DNA of 64,000 nt, from positions 124,001 to 188,000 of the forward strand of contig CANQRG010000002.1 in assembly GCA_947626165.1 (NCBI GenBank), read 5' to 3'. A program made the position numbers and the translations under genes. The notes under the pieces are model-generated. The model did no database searches. It was not told the DNA's origin and saw only the letters and a list, made by a program, of their open reading frames with translations. Below are positions 40,328 through 50,287 of this stretch, piece after piece (position 1 is the first letter of the stretch; each line of letters begins with the position of its first letter). This stretch comes from an uncultured Clostridia bacterium (GTDB lineage Bacteria > Bacillota > Clostridia > Oscillospirales > Ruminococcaceae).

Positions 40328-41845
40328 CTAGTAATTGTTAAGCTCGTACTCCGCCCACTTAGCGGCGTCTATTTCTGCGTTTTCGGTAGCAGTTTTGTTA
40401 GCCTCCTGCAAAATGAGGTAGGCTACAGTGGCAAGGCTTTTCGCCTCGACAAAATCCCTGTCGATTTTAAATCGCCCCGTGTATAGAATTTCTTTTATCT
40501 GATTCAGCCTGTCATAACCCTCAAACAGAGCGTCAATATCGGGCATTACAAAGTATGCTGTCTGCATAATTTTCCGTATCTCTGTTCTTATACCTTTTGG
40601 TATATGAGGCGCATTGCCGTTGCTTGCAAATTCAGCAGAGACAAGGGGAGCATTTGAATCAGCTTTGCGCCTTTCATTTATAACTGCCGCCGCACGTCTT
40701 GGAAAAACAAGAGCTTCGAGCAGTGAGTTTGAAGCAAGTCTGTTGTTTCCGTGAACGCCTGTGCAGGAGCATTCACCGCAGGCGAATAAGTTGCCGACGG
40801 TTGTCTCGGCGTTTTTGTCAACCTTTATTCCTCCCATAAGGTAGTGCTGGCAGGGGTACACCGGAATCATATCTTTGGTCATGTCGTAGCCTAAGTCTAG
40901 AAGCTTTTCGTAGATCATAGGAAAGCGGTTTTTAATAAACTCAGGTTCTTTATGGGTTATGTCAATATAAAAGGTACTGCTTTGAGTTTTTGCCGTCTCG
41001 AACATAATAGAGTGAGAAACAACGTCTCTCGGGGCAAGCTCAAGACGCTTATCGTAGTTTTGCATAAACCTTTCGCCCCGAAAGTTTTTTAAGTAAGCGC
41101 CCTCGCCCCTTACGGCTTCTGAAATCAAAAAGCATTCTCTGTTGTACTTGTCATTAAAAGCGGTGGGGTGGAATTGTATATAGCTAATATTTTTTATTTC
41201 CGCGCCCAAATTGTAAGCAAAGGCGATGCCGTCGCCGGTTGCGATAGCAGAGTTTGTAGTGCGCTCATAGACCCTGCCGATACCGCCTGTTGCAATAACT
41301 GCATATCGTGAGTTATATGTGCTGTGAATATCGTCTTTTAAAATATCGAAAGAAAAGCCTGTTTGAGTTTTTTTGATATCGCAAATAAGAGCGTTTTCCA
41401 AAATATCGACATTGGGGAGATTTTTCACATATTCGAGTAGTTTAGTTTCAATTTCAAAACCTGTGGTATCCTTATGGTGAAAGATTCTGTGCTTGCCGTG
41501 ACCGCCCTCAAGAGTACGGTGGAAGTCTCCGTTTTGAGTTTTATCAAACTCAACGCCGAGACTTATTATTTTTTCTATATCAATTTTAGCTTCCTCGCAG
41601 AGAATAGAAGTGGTTTCGATGTTGTTTTCAAAACCGCCTGCTACTAAGGTATCCTGTTTGTGAAGTTCGGGAGAATCGTCAGGGGAATTATAAACGCCGG
41701 CAATTCCTCCCTGAGCAAGAGCGGTGTTGCAGAGAGTAAGCTCCATTTTAGAGGTTATCAGGATATTCAAATCATCTGATAAATTTATTGCCGTATACAG
41801 ACCTGCGACGCCGCAGCCTGCAATAATTACGTCGTAATTGTTCAT
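40328..41845 (-). CDS. nadB: L-aspartate oxidase
   Basis: NadB oxidises aspartate to iminoaspartate with FAD, the first step of de novo NAD synthesis. The 505-aa protein shows the dinucleotide loop IIAGCGVAGLYTAINL, ALAQGGIAGV, RTLEGGHGKHRI, IQFHPTAF, EAVRGEGAYLKN, the flavin-domain region MGGIKVDKNAETTVGNLFACGECSCTGVHGNNRLASNSL, and a shortened helical C-terminus. Distance to nadC is 3.5 kb, with the small-gene island between them; nadA is not seen. Confidence 0.96.
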   Translation of the reverse strand: MNNYDVIIAGCGVAGLYTAINLSDDLNILITSKMELTLCNTALAQGGIAGVYNSPDDSPELHKQDTLVAGGFENNIETTSILCEEAKIDIEKIISLGVEFDKTQNGDFHRTLEGGHGKHRIFHHKDTTGFEIETKLLEYVKNLPNVDILENALICDIKKTQTGFSFDILKDDIHSTYNSRYAVIATGGIGRVYERTTNSAIATGDGIAFAYNLGAEIKNISYIQFHPTAFNDKYNRECFLISEAVRGEGAYLKNFRGERFMQNYDKRLELAPRDVVSHSIMFETAKTQSSTFYIDITHKEPEFIKNRFPMIYEKLLDLGYDMTKDMIPVYPCQHYLMGGIKVDKNAETTVGNLFACGECSCTGVHGNNRLASNSLLEALVFPRRAAAVINERRKADSNAPLVSAEFASNGNAPHIPKGIRTEIRKIMQTAYFVMPDIDALFEGYDRLNQIKEILYTGRFKIDRDFVEAKSLATVAYLILQEANKTATENAEIDAAKWAEYELNNY

Positions 41846-41996
41846 AATACTGACATTTTCCCCAATCGCAATTTAATTTCAAACTTAAAATAGTTATACT
41901 TATTTTATAATAACACAAATTCAAATAAATTACCATAGTTTTTTATAAAATATTATTTTCAGCTCTGCTGCAGTCAATCTTATAGGATATTATTCG

Positions 41997-42025
41997 TTGA
42001 CAAAAATAAATAGTAATGGTATAAT
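41997..42025 (+). promoter_or_regulatory. Promoter of the glycosylation cluster
   Basis: TTGACA (41997-42002) and TATAAT (42020-42025) with 17-base spacing, about 50 bases before the TTG start of the YfhO-like gene. Confidence 0.82.
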
Positions 42026-42074
42026 TTATTTAATTTAATGTGTAGAGTTATGTAAAAGTATAAGGAGAGATATT

Positions 42075-44900
42075 TTGAATACATTTAATAGACTAAGAAA
42101 GAACACATATTGTGTATATACGTTTCTTTTTGTTATTTTAGCTTTTTTCACTTTTTTTTGGTTGATAGTATTTGGCAAAACTTTAATATATAATGGAGAC
42201 GGTTATTTACAGCATTATAGTTTTTTGGTAAAGCTAAGAAGATTTGTATCTGATATAGTTCACGGAAACGGTGTTTCTTTATGGTCTTGGGATACAGCTT
42301 TAGGTTCTGATACTATAAGTAATTTTGCCTTTGTGATTTGTGATCCGTTTGCATATATAGCAGCGGCATTTAAGCCTGAGTTTATAGATGTTGGTTATAC
42401 AATATCAGTAGTTATCCGTTTATATGCAGCGGGTCTTGCAATGATAGCTTTTTTGCGTTATAGAAATAAAAACTTCCTTCAATGTATTGTGGGTGGAGTT
42501 GCTTATGCGTTTTCTTCATGGGCTATAGGAAGTGGCTTAGCACATGATTTTTTTCTTAATCCGCTGGTGTTTTTTCCTCTCATAATTTTGGGAGTTGATA
42601 AAATCGATAGAGAGAATAAGCCTTTTGTTTTTGTTGCGTCTGTATTTATATCCTTGATAACAAGCTTTTATTTTTCGTATATGTCCGCATTGCTGACTAT
42701 TGTTTATATAATTATCAAATACTTTTTTGAGAACGAAAATAAAAAGAGTGCTACAGATTTTATAAAGAGATTTTTAAAATTTATTTTTTATGCAATTCTT
42801 GCAATACTTATAGCAGCTCCTATTTTAATTCCGGTGTTGTATGCGCTGTTTAATGCAAATAAGTCAACTGGCGTAGAAATTAATGTTTTTCTTTCTTTGA
42901 AAGAATCTCTGAATTATATACCAAGCTTTTTAGCGAATATTGAGTTAAATAAAAATTATTCTTATACTTCTTTCTCTATGATTTGCCTAGCTATGCTTCC
43001 GGCGGCAATAATTGATTATAAAAAGGGTATTAACCGTTTTCCTACGTTAATGGCTTTGATTTGTGTAGTTATGACCGCTTTTCCGATATTCGGAAGTATT
43101 TTTAACGCTATGAGCTACTCTGTAGGCAGATGGTGTTATATGCTTGCGTTTTTCTTTGTTTGGGCAAGTGTGAGCGTGCTTGATCTAGAAAAGTTTAAAG
43201 ACGCAGAATATATAAAGTCATACAAAACAATACTTACAGTAATGATAATTGTTATTGCGGCATCCTTTGTTGCAGCAAAGTTAATATTTAATGTGCTGTG
43301 GTTATCAATTGTAAAATTAAGTATCGCTCTGGTAAATATGTTGTTTTTGCTTGTGTTCGGAAATATAGTTTGCAGCAGTGAGAAAACTCTAAGATTATCT
43401 AAGAGTACGGCTGTAATTACTTTTATGGTTGTAAATTTAGCTCTTGTTAATCTTATTAACTTGTCCCCTAACTTATCAAATTATATGTCTAAGTACCTTG
43501 ATATAGGACAGTCGTTTAAACAATATTCAAGTTCTGCTCAGAGAGCCGGAAAGACAATTGATGATAATGATTTTTACAGGATAGACCAAGTTGAAAATTC
43601 AACGTGCTGGGGATATGATACAGCCATAAGGATACCTGCTAATGAAAATACGTTTTTCGGTACTCGCTCTATATACAGTTATATTTCAACCATAGATAAT
43701 AAGATTTTTGAATATCATAAGGATTTGTGTAACAGCGCCGGCTATTTCAGAAGAATTTGCTTTTACTCAAATGATAACAGAAGCCGTATGAATTTTTTAC
43801 AGGGAGTTAGATATTTTATAGGTGATGATAAGGTCAAGAATTCTGAGACTTCACAATATGCGAGCTATAAATTTAAGAAGTATAAAACATCTGACGGCGT
43901 TGAGATATTGAAAAACAAGTATAAAGCGTCACTTGGCTATGTATTTGATAATACTATAAGCGAAAATAATTTTATGAAATATGGTTATCTCGACCGTGAA
44001 CAAATAATGATGCAGGCTTGTGTGGTTTCTGATGACAGTAAAACAGACGTTTCAAATATAAACGAAAATGAAATAGCTTTGGATACTCATAATGTAAATT
44101 ATAAAATTGAATCTGAAAAAGGTTTAGAATTAAGTGATGGAAAGATTAAAGTGACGTCTGGAAATGCTTATCTAACGATTAGGCCGGATGAAATTAAAAA
44201 TAGTGAGGTTTATGTTGTATTTAAAAATTTAAAGAAAAAACCTATGCCTTATCAAGAATATAAAAATTATACGTTAAAAGATAATATAGACTCAAAATTG
44301 CAATCTTTCCAGTTTGACGCTAGCAATATTTCATATTCTCCATATGGAAATTTTGTTATTGATGTCAAGAAGTCGAAGACGACCAAAAGATTAATTAATG
44401 CTGATGGTGAAAGTCAAGGCTTTGTTGATGTTGTAGATTATATTGCAAATCTTGGTTATTATAAGGCAACAGAAGGAAAAATCACGATTAATTTTAAGTC
44501 AATAGGGGATTATACCTATGATACTATTGAAGTAGTTGCTGTTCCGCAGGAAAACTTTGATATTCAAGCTAATAAACTTGAAAATAACAGATTAAAGGTT
44601 TCAACTCTTCATGATAATTACATCAAAGGAACGGTAAACGCTGAAAATGACGGTCTGCTCTATTTAAGCATTCCTTACAATAAAGGTTGGAAGGTTTATG
44701 TTGACGGCAAGGAGCAGGAAACTTATATTGCAGATATTGCATTTACCGGAGTTGATATAAAAAGAGGTACTCACACTGTTGAGCTTAAATACAAGCCTGT
44801 AGGTTTTTATGCAGGGTTGATTATGTGTGGGTCAGGAATTGTTATTTTCGTTTTGATATTACTATATCAAAGGCATAAAAGACGAAAAGACAGCTTGTAA
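42075..44900 (+). CDS. YfhO-family GT-C-type glycosyltransferase, large membrane protein
   Basis: YfhO proteins move a sugar from a polyprenyl-phosphate carrier to an external acceptor; in Bacillus YfhO with the glycosyltransferase CsbB puts GlcNAc on lipoteichoic acid. The 941-aa protein has about 12-13 membrane segments in its first 480 residues, an extracytoplasmic region (about 490-890) with GWKVYVDGKEQETY near the end, typical of the family, and a last membrane segment (about 907-930). The start codon is TTG, with AAGGAG eight bases upstream. It heads a run of eight plus-strand genes that make and flip an amino sugar. Confidence 0.88.
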   Translation: MNTFNRLRKNTYCVYTFLFVILAFFTFFWLIVFGKTLIYNGDGYLQHYSFLVKLRRFVSDIVHGNGVSLWSWDTALGSDTISNFAFVICDPFAYIAAAFKPEFIDVGYTISVVIRLYAAGLAMIAFLRYRNKNFLQCIVGGVAYAFSSWAIGSGLAHDFFLNPLVFFPLIILGVDKIDRENKPFVFVASVFISLITSFYFSYMSALLTIVYIIIKYFFENENKKSATDFIKRFLKFIFYAILAILIAAPILIPVLYALFNANKSTGVEINVFLSLKESLNYIPSFLANIELNKNYSYTSFSMICLAMLPAAIIDYKKGINRFPTLMALICVVMTAFPIFGSIFNAMSYSVGRWCYMLAFFFVWASVSVLDLEKFKDAEYIKSYKTILTVMIIVIAASFVAAKLIFNVLWLSIVKLSIALVNMLFLLVFGNIVCSSEKTLRLSKSTAVITFMVVNLALVNLINLSPNLSNYMSKYLDIGQSFKQYSSSAQRAGKTIDDNDFYRIDQVENSTCWGYDTAIRIPANENTFFGTRSIYSYISTIDNKIFEYHKDLCNSAGYFRRICFYSNDNRSRMNFLQGVRYFIGDDKVKNSETSQYASYKFKKYKTSDGVEILKNKYKASLGYVFDNTISENNFMKYGYLDREQIMMQACVVSDDSKTDVSNINENEIALDTHNVNYKIESEKGLELSDGKIKVTSGNAYLTIRPDEIKNSEVYVVFKNLKKKPMPYQEYKNYTLKDNIDSKLQSFQFDASNISYSPYGNFVIDVKKSKTTKRLINADGESQGFVDVVDYIANLGYYKATEGKITINFKSIGDYTYDTIEVVAVPQENFDIQANKLENNRLKVSTLHDNYIKGTVNAENDGLLYLSIPYNKGWKVYVDGKEQETYIADIAFTGVDIKRGTHTVELKYKPVGFYAGLIMCGSGIVIFVLILLYQRHKRRKDSL

Positions 44901-44932
44901 ATAGGAATTAATAAAATTCAGGAGGTTTTTCA

Positions 44933-46072
44933 ATGATCAGTTTTAATCAGCCGCCTTATGTTGAGGAGGGGCTGGATTTCATAAAGCAGGCTATAGACGC
45001 ACATAAAATATGCGGCGACGGACAGTTTACAAAGAAGTGCAATAAGTGGATGGAAGAACGCTTCAAAGCACAAAAGGTATTGCTGACAACTAGCGGAACG
45101 ACCGCTTTGGATATGGCGATGCTGCTTTGTGAATTTCAACCCGGAGACGAGGTCATATTGCCTAGCTATACTTTTTCCAGCACGGCAACTTCTGCTGTAC
45201 TGGGCGGCGCTAAGCTGGTATTTACCGATATAAGACCGGATACTATGAATATAGATGAAACTAAGATAGAAGCGGCAATTACTGAAAAAACAAAAGCTAT
45301 TGTTGCAGTTCACTATGCCGGAGTATCCTGTGAGATGGATACAATTATGGATATTGCCAAGCGTTATGATTTAAAAGTTATCGAGGATGCGGCTCAGGGC
45401 GTTATGAGCACTTATAAGGGAAAGGCATTGGGTACTATCGGAGACTTCGGCTGTTATTCATTCCATGAGACTAAAAATTATTCAATGGGTGAAGGCGGAG
45501 CAATTGTAATAAATGATCCTAAATATAATATGCGTGCTGAAATTCTTCGCGAAAAGGGAACTAACAGAGCTGAATTTTTACTTGGTCAGGTTGATAAATA
45601 CACTTGGGTGGATTTTGGAGACAGCTATTTGCCGAGCGATATGAATGCTGCATACTTGTGGGCGCAGTTGCTCTGTGCAGACGAGATAAATCAAGACCGT
45701 TTAGCTTCGTGGAACAGATATAATGAAGCTTTTGTTCCGCTTGAGAAGGCGGGACTTGTTCAGTTGCCAGTGATTCCCGATGGGTGTGAACATAATGCAC
45801 ATATGTATTATCTTAAATGTAAAGATATTGACGAACGCACAAAGCTAATTAGTTTTTTAAAGGAAAATGGTGTTGCGGCAGTATTTCATTATATACCTCT
45901 CCATTCGGCGCCGGCAGGTAAGAAATTCGGTCGTTTTGATGGTATGGACGAGTATACTACAAAAGAAAGCGAACGTCTTGTGAGACTGCCAATGTATTAC
46001 GAGCTAACTAATGAGGATCAGGATCGAGTTATAAAATGCGTATTGGATTTTTACGGTAAATCAGAAAGGTAA
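44933..46072 (+). CDS. dTDP-4-amino-4,6-dideoxyhexose transaminase (WecE/RffA, DegT family)
   Basis: WecE-type enzymes add an amino group at C4 of dTDP-4-keto-6-deoxyglucose using PLP and glutamate. The 379-aa protein has TTSGTTALDMAMLL, PSYTFSSTATSAVLGG, IEDAAQGVMS, and the PLP-lysine region SFHETKNYSMGEGGAI, all typical of RffA. Its substrate can be supplied by RfbA and RfbB further along the cluster. Whether the product is the galacto (Fuc4N) or gluco (Qui4N) form cannot be told. AGGAGG precedes the ATG. Confidence 0.9.
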   Translation: MISFNQPPYVEEGLDFIKQAIDAHKICGDGQFTKKCNKWMEERFKAQKVLLTTSGTTALDMAMLLCEFQPGDEVILPSYTFSSTATSAVLGGAKLVFTDIRPDTMNIDETKIEAAITEKTKAIVAVHYAGVSCEMDTIMDIAKRYDLKVIEDAAQGVMSTYKGKALGTIGDFGCYSFHETKNYSMGEGGAIVINDPKYNMRAEILREKGTNRAEFLLGQVDKYTWVDFGDSYLPSDMNAAYLWAQLLCADEINQDRLASWNRYNEAFVPLEKAGLVQLPVIPDGCEHNAHMYYLKCKDIDERTKLISFLKENGVAAVFHYIPLHSAPAGKKFGRFDGMDEYTTKESERLVRLPMYYELTNEDQDRVIKCVLDFYGKSER

Positions 46073-46081
46073 ATCATAAGT

Positions 46082-46639
46082 ATGGGAATATATAATAACA
46101 AAGTAATACAAGGGGAAAAGGTAATACTTCGTCCTATTACTATGGAAGATACTGATTATATTGTAAAATGGCGCAACAATCCGTCTGTGCAGAAAAACTT
46201 TATTTTCAGAGAAAAGTTTACCAATGAAATGCATAAGCACTGGATGGAGACTAAGGTGAAAAACGGTGAGGTCGTGCAATATATCATCATATCGTCAGAT
46301 GATAAAACTCCGATTGGTTCGGTTTATTATCGTGATATTGACAGTCTAAATAAAAGCGCGGAGTTTGGTATTTTTATCGGAGAAGATTCTGCAAGAGGCA
46401 AGGGAATAGGTACTGAAACGACCAGGCTTTTTACAAGATATGGGTTGAAAGATATGGGGCTTCATCGGATAAGTCTGCGTGTTCTAGACGGAAACGATGG
46501 GGCATACAGAGCTTATGAGAAGTCGGGATTTAAAAAAGAAGGCGTGTTTAGAGATATGGTATATTTAGACGGAGAATACAGAAATGTTATTTTTATGTCC
46601 ATACTATCAAGCGATGTAAGTGATGCGGAGGAAGTATAA
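46082..46639 (+). CDS. GNAT-family N-acetyltransferase, probably acting on the dTDP-amino sugar
   Basis: The 185-aa protein is a RimJ/RimL-like GNAT: LRPITMEDTDYIVKWRN, GSVYYRDID, FGIFIGEDSARGKGIGTETTRL (acetyl-CoA loop) and LRVLDGNDGAYRAYEKSGFKKEG. It follows the transaminase after nine bases and overlaps the glycosyltransferase by one base, so N-acetylation of the 4-amino sugar is the likely role. A protein substrate cannot be excluded. Confidence 0.83.
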   Translation: MGIYNNKVIQGEKVILRPITMEDTDYIVKWRNNPSVQKNFIFREKFTNEMHKHWMETKVKNGEVVQYIIISSDDKTPIGSVYYRDIDSLNKSAEFGIFIGEDSARGKGIGTETTRLFTRYGLKDMGLHRISLRVLDGNDGAYRAYEKSGFKKEGVFRDMVYLDGEYRNVIFMSILSSDVSDAEEV

Positions 46640-47589
46640 TGGAAAAAATATCGTTTGTTATTCCATGTTATAAGTCAAAAAACACTATAACGTCAGTAAT
46701 TGAGGAAATCACAAGCACAATGTGCGATCTTACTCAATACGATTATGAGATTATTTTGGTTAACGACTGCTCTCCTGACGGTACATTCAAAATAATAAGG
46801 AAATTGGTTAAAGAAAATTCACGCATAACAGGAATAAATCTAGCTAAGAATTTTGGACAGCATGCGGCTCTTATGGCAGGGTTTCGCCATGTAAGCGGCG
46901 ACATAATCGTCTGCTTAGATGATGACGGACAAACTCCTGCTAATGAAGTTGGAAAGCTTTTGGAAAAGATAGAAGATGGCTATGATGTTGTTTACGCATC
47001 GTATGAGCATAAACAGCACTCACTGTTTCGCAACTTAGGCAGCAAGGCAAACAGTAAGATGACTGAGGTTTTGTTGGGAAAACCTAAGAAGCTTATGATA
47101 ACAAGTTATTTTGCCGCAAGGCGTTTTGTTATTGATGAAATGATACGTTATGAAAACTGTTATCCGTATGTGATTGGTTTGGTTCTGCGTACAACCAGAA
47201 ATATATGTAATGTTTTGGTGAATCACAGACAGCGGAAAGAGGGAAGCTCGGGTTATACAATAGGAAAGCTGATTAATCTTTGGATGAACGGTTTTACATC
47301 ATTTTCGGTCAAGCCGCTTCGTATGGCAACTTATTTTGGCGTTTTTTCATCAATCTGCGGTTTTCTGTTTTTGATATATATTGTTATAGCATATTTTCTT
47401 AAAAACTCTGCGCCTGTCGGCTGGAGCTCTACTATGGCGATAATGCTTCTGTTAGGCGGAGTGATACTGGTGGTTCTGGGCATAATAGGCGAGTATGTCG
47501 GACGTATTTTTATGTGTTCAAATTCTGCACCTCAATATGTAATTCGTGAAATAGTGAAAAATGAAAGTGAGAATAAGGATGAAAAGTAA
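46639..47589 (+). CDS. Polyprenyl-phosphate glycosyltransferase (GT2, ArnC/CsbB-like)
   Basis: These membrane enzymes put one sugar on undecaprenyl phosphate at the inner face. The 316-aa protein has an N-terminal GT2 domain with ILVNDCSPDGTF, the metal-binding DDDGQTP, and NHRQRKEGSSGYTIGKLINLWMNG, followed by two membrane segments (about 230-256 and 270-294). It is coupled to the acetyltransferase (one-base overlap) and to the small flippase genes. The donor sugar is inferred from the neighbours. Confidence 0.92.
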   Translation: MEKISFVIPCYKSKNTITSVIEEITSTMCDLTQYDYEIILVNDCSPDGTFKIIRKLVKENSRITGINLAKNFGQHAALMAGFRHVSGDIIVCLDDDGQTPANEVGKLLEKIEDGYDVVYASYEHKQHSLFRNLGSKANSKMTEVLLGKPKKLMITSYFAARRFVIDEMIRYENCYPYVIGLVLRTTRNICNVLVNHRQRKEGSSGYTIGKLINLWMNGFTSFSVKPLRMATYFGVFSSICGFLFLIYIVIAYFLKNSAPVGWSSTMAIMLLLGGVILVVLGIIGEYVGRIFMCSNSAPQYVIREIVKNESENKDEK

Positions 47590-47938
47590 ATCAAAATACT
47601 ATTTATTACTTCATATAATTATTTTGATTTATTCTGTCAGCGGTGTTTTCAGCAAGCTTGCAGGCGCAAAGCCGTTTATGAGCATTTACTTCTTTGTTTT
47701 TTATGCTTTGGTACTTTTTATGCTGATGGTTTATGCGTTTGGTTGGCAGAAGGTTATTAAATATCTTCCTTTGACTACGGCTTATGCCAATAAAGCAATT
47801 ACTGTTGTTTGGGGAATCGTTTTCGGAATACTCTTTTTCCACGAGACAATAGGAATCAAAGATATAATTGGTGCGGTTATAATAATTTCCGGAGTATTGC
47901 TTTATGTGAGATCGGATGAGGAGGGCGAAATTGAATAA
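47579..47938 (+). CDS. Small EamA/SMR-like membrane protein, first flippase subunit (ArnE/F-like)
   Basis: The 119-aa protein has four membrane segments, and its second half (YLPLTTAYANKAITVVWGIVFGILFFHETIGIKDIIGAVIIISGVLLY) is typical of half-size EamA or SMR proteins. ArnE and ArnF are such a pair and flip an aminoarabinose-lipid. I start at ATG 47579; an earlier ATG (47561) is in frame. It overlaps the glycosyltransferase by 11 bases and the next gene by 8 bases. Confidence 0.78.
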   Translation: MKSKSKYYLLLHIIILIYSVSGVFSKLAGAKPFMSIYFFVFYALVLFMLMVYAFGWQKVIKYLPLTTAYANKAITVVWGIVFGILFFHETIGIKDIIGAVIIISGVLLYVRSDEEGEIE

Positions 47939-48278
47939 TATACAAATAGGATATTTGATACTATATTTAGTCAGTGTATTTCTTGCTTCGGTTTCACAGG
48001 TGTTTTTAAAAAAGGCCGCTTTAAGAACTCATAAGAATACTATTGCAGAGTATACTGACAAGTATGTTATCTTAGGATATGGCTTGTTTTTGGTATGTAC
48101 TATGCTAACAATGATTGCATATAAGGGTGTGCCGTTAAGCATCGGCGCAATGCTTGAAACTACAGGCTATGTTTATGTAACCATATTCGGAGTTTTGATA
48201 TTTCACGAAAAAATAAATGCAAAAAAAATAATAGCTCTGACGCTTATTTTAGCAGGTATTATTATTTATGCAATATAG
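47931..48278 (+). CDS. Small EamA/SMR-like membrane protein, second flippase subunit (ArnE/F-like)
   Basis: The 115-aa product has four membrane segments, ending GYVYVTIFGVLIFHEKINAKKIIALTLILAGIIIY. It is a paralogue of the preceding protein. The start is best read as TTG 47931, seven bases after GGAGGG; an ATG at 47916 is in frame but lies before that site. The two genes probably form a heterodimeric flippase for the lipid-linked sugar, taking the place of the GtcA-like flippase that goes with CsbB-YfhO in Bacillus. Confidence 0.76.
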   Translation: MNNIQIGYLILYLVSVFLASVSQVFLKKAALRTHKNTIAEYTDKYVILGYGLFLVCTMLTMIAYKGVPLSIGAMLETTGYVYVTIFGVLIFHEKINAKKIIALTLILAGIIIYAI

Positions 48279-48293
48279 CAAGGAGGACGTAAA

Positions 48294-49166
48294 ATGAAAG
48301 GAATAATTCTTGCAGGAGGAAGCGGAACAAGGCTTTATCCAATGACTAAAGTCGTTTCAAAACAGCTTCTTCCCGTTTACGATAAACCGCTTATTTACTA
48401 TCCTTTGTCGGTTCTTTTGCTGGCAAAGATAAAGGAGATACTTATAATTTCAACGCCTGAGGCTATTTCTCAGTACAAGGAGCTTTTAGGGGACGGCTCA
48501 AGGTTAGGCGTTTCAATAGAGTATAAAGTACAGCCTGAGCCTAAGGGCTTGGCACAGGCTTTTATCATAGGCGAGGAGTTTATCGGTGATGACAGCGTTT
48601 GCTTAATTTTAGGCGACAATGTTTTCTTCGGTCAGGATTTTTCAAGGCTTCTTGCACAAGCAGTTAGCAAAAACGAAGGTGCGACGGTTTTTGGATATCC
48701 TGTTAAAAATCCAAAGGCATTCGGAGTTGTAGAGTTTGATGAGAACAACAAGGTAGTTTCAATAGAGGAAAAGCCGGAAAATCCAAAATCAAATTTTGCT
48801 GTTCCTGGTCTGTATTTCTATGATAATAAGGTCGTTGAGATTGCCAAGAATGTTAAACCGTCGGCGAGGGGAGAACTTGAAATAACCTCTGTAAATAATG
48901 CCTACCTTGAAGATGGCAGGCTTTCTGTCATAACACTAGGCAGAGGTATGGCTTGGCTTGATACGGGAACTCCTCAGGGGCTTTTGAAGGCGGCTGAGTA
49001 TGTTGAGGCTGTTCAGTCAAGGCAGGGCTTTTATATAAGCTGTATTGAGGAGATCGCATGGAGAAAAGGGTTTATCTCAAGTGAGAAGCTTAGAGAACTC
49101 GGCAAAGAGCTTGAAAAAACAGATTACGGTCAGTATCTGATTTCGCTGGCTGAGGAGAATATATAA
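48294..49166 (+). CDS. rfbA: Glucose-1-phosphate thymidylyltransferase
   Basis: RfbA (RmlA) makes dTDP-glucose. The 290-aa protein has [67 protein letters not shown] and [15 protein letters not shown] precedes the ATG. Together with rfbB it supplies the 4-keto-6-deoxy sugar for the transaminase upstream. rfbC and rfbD are absent, so the cluster is not dedicated to dTDP-rhamnose. Confidence 0.97.
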   Translation: MKGIILAGGSGTRLYPMTKVVSKQLLPVYDKPLIYYPLSVLLLAKIKEILIISTPEAISQYKELLGDGSRLGVSIEYKVQPEPKGLAQAFIIGEEFIGDDSVCLILGDNVFFGQDFSRLLAQAVSKNEGATVFGYPVKNPKAFGVVEFDENNKVVSIEEKPENPKSNFAVPGLYFYDNKVVEIAKNVKPSARGELEITSVNNAYLEDGRLSVITLGRGMAWLDTGTPQGLLKAAEYVEAVQSRQGFYISCIEEIAWRKGFISSEKLRELGKELEKTDYGQYLISLAEENI

Positions 49167-49198
49167 TTTAAGAAAGCTTAAAAGGAGCAAAATTTATT

Positions 49199-50221
49199 AT
49201 GAAAAAAATAATTGTAACAGGCGGAGCGGGATTTATTGGAGGAAACTTTGTTCATTATATGTTGAAAAAGTATCCTGATTATAAGATCATCTGCCTTGAC
49301 TGTTTGACCTATGCCGGAAATCTGGAGACGTTAGAAAGTGTTGCGGACAACCCAAATTTCAGATTTGTAAAGGCTGATATAACTGACAGAGAGGCAGTAT
49401 TTAAGCTGTTCGAGGAGGAACACCCCGATATTGTTGTCAATTTTGCAGCGGAGAGCCACGTTGACAGAAGCATTGAAAACCCAAGTATTTTTCTAAACAC
49501 TAATATTTTGGGAACACAAACTCTTATGGACGCTTGCAGAAAGTATGGAATTGAGCGTTATCATCAGGTTTCTACCGATGAGGTTTACGGCGATCTGCCT
49601 CTTGACAGGCCTGATTTGTTCTTTACTGAGGAAACGCCTATACACACAAGCTCGCCTTATTCTGCGTCAAAGGCTTCGGCGGATTTGCTTGTAGGCGCTT
49701 ATTACAGAACCTACGGACTTCCTGTTACGATAAGCAGATGCTCAAACAACTATGGTCCTTATCATTTTCCTGAAAAACTTATTCCTTTGATGATAATAAA
49801 CACTCTTAACAACAAGCCTCTACCTGTATACGGAAAGGGCGAAAATGTCCGTGACTGGCTTTATGTGGAGGATCACTGTAAGGCTATTGATTTGATTATC
49901 CATAAGGGAACTGTAGGAGAGGTATACAATATCGGCGGACACAATGAAAAGGCTAATATTGATATTGTAAAAATCATTCTCAAGGAGTTGGGAAAAGGCG
50001 AGGAGCTTATCACATATGTTGCTGACAGAAAGGGACACGATCTCAGATATGCTATAGACCCTACAAAAATCCACAACGAGCTTGGCTGGCTTCCCGAAAC
50101 AAAGTTTGAGGACGGAATTAAAAAGACCATTCGCTGGTATCTCGACAACAAGGGCTGGTGGGAGAAAATCATCAGCGGAGAGTATCAGGATTACTATGAG
50201 AAAATGTACTCTAATAAGTAG
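49199..50221 (+). CDS. rfbB: dTDP-glucose 4,6-dehydratase
   Basis: RfbB (RmlB) oxidises and dehydrates dTDP-glucose to dTDP-4-keto-6-deoxyglucose. The 340-aa short-chain dehydrogenase has VTGGAGFIGGNFVHYML, FAAESHVDRSI, QVSTDEVYGDL, YSASKASADLLV (catalytic Tyr/Lys) and NVRDWLYVEDHC. It ends the cluster and is followed by a repeat and a strong terminator. Confidence 0.97.
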   Translation: MKKIIVTGGAGFIGGNFVHYMLKKYPDYKIICLDCLTYAGNLETLESVADNPNFRFVKADITDREAVFKLFEEEHPDIVVNFAAESHVDRSIENPSIFLNTNILGTQTLMDACRKYGIERYHQVSTDEVYGDLPLDRPDLFFTEETPIHTSSPYSASKASADLLVGAYYRTYGLPVTISRCSNNYGPYHFPEKLIPLMIINTLNNKPLPVYGKGENVRDWLYVEDHCKAIDLIIHKGTVGEVYNIGGHNEKANIDIVKIILKELGKGEELITYVADRKGHDLRYAIDPTKIHNELGWLPETKFEDGIKKTIRWYLDNKGWWEKIISGEYQDYYEKMYSNK

Positions 50222-50287
50222 ACAAGAGTCAAGAAAAAAGACATTAGCGGTAGCAGTTCTTGCATCTTGCATCTGATTTCTTGTTTC

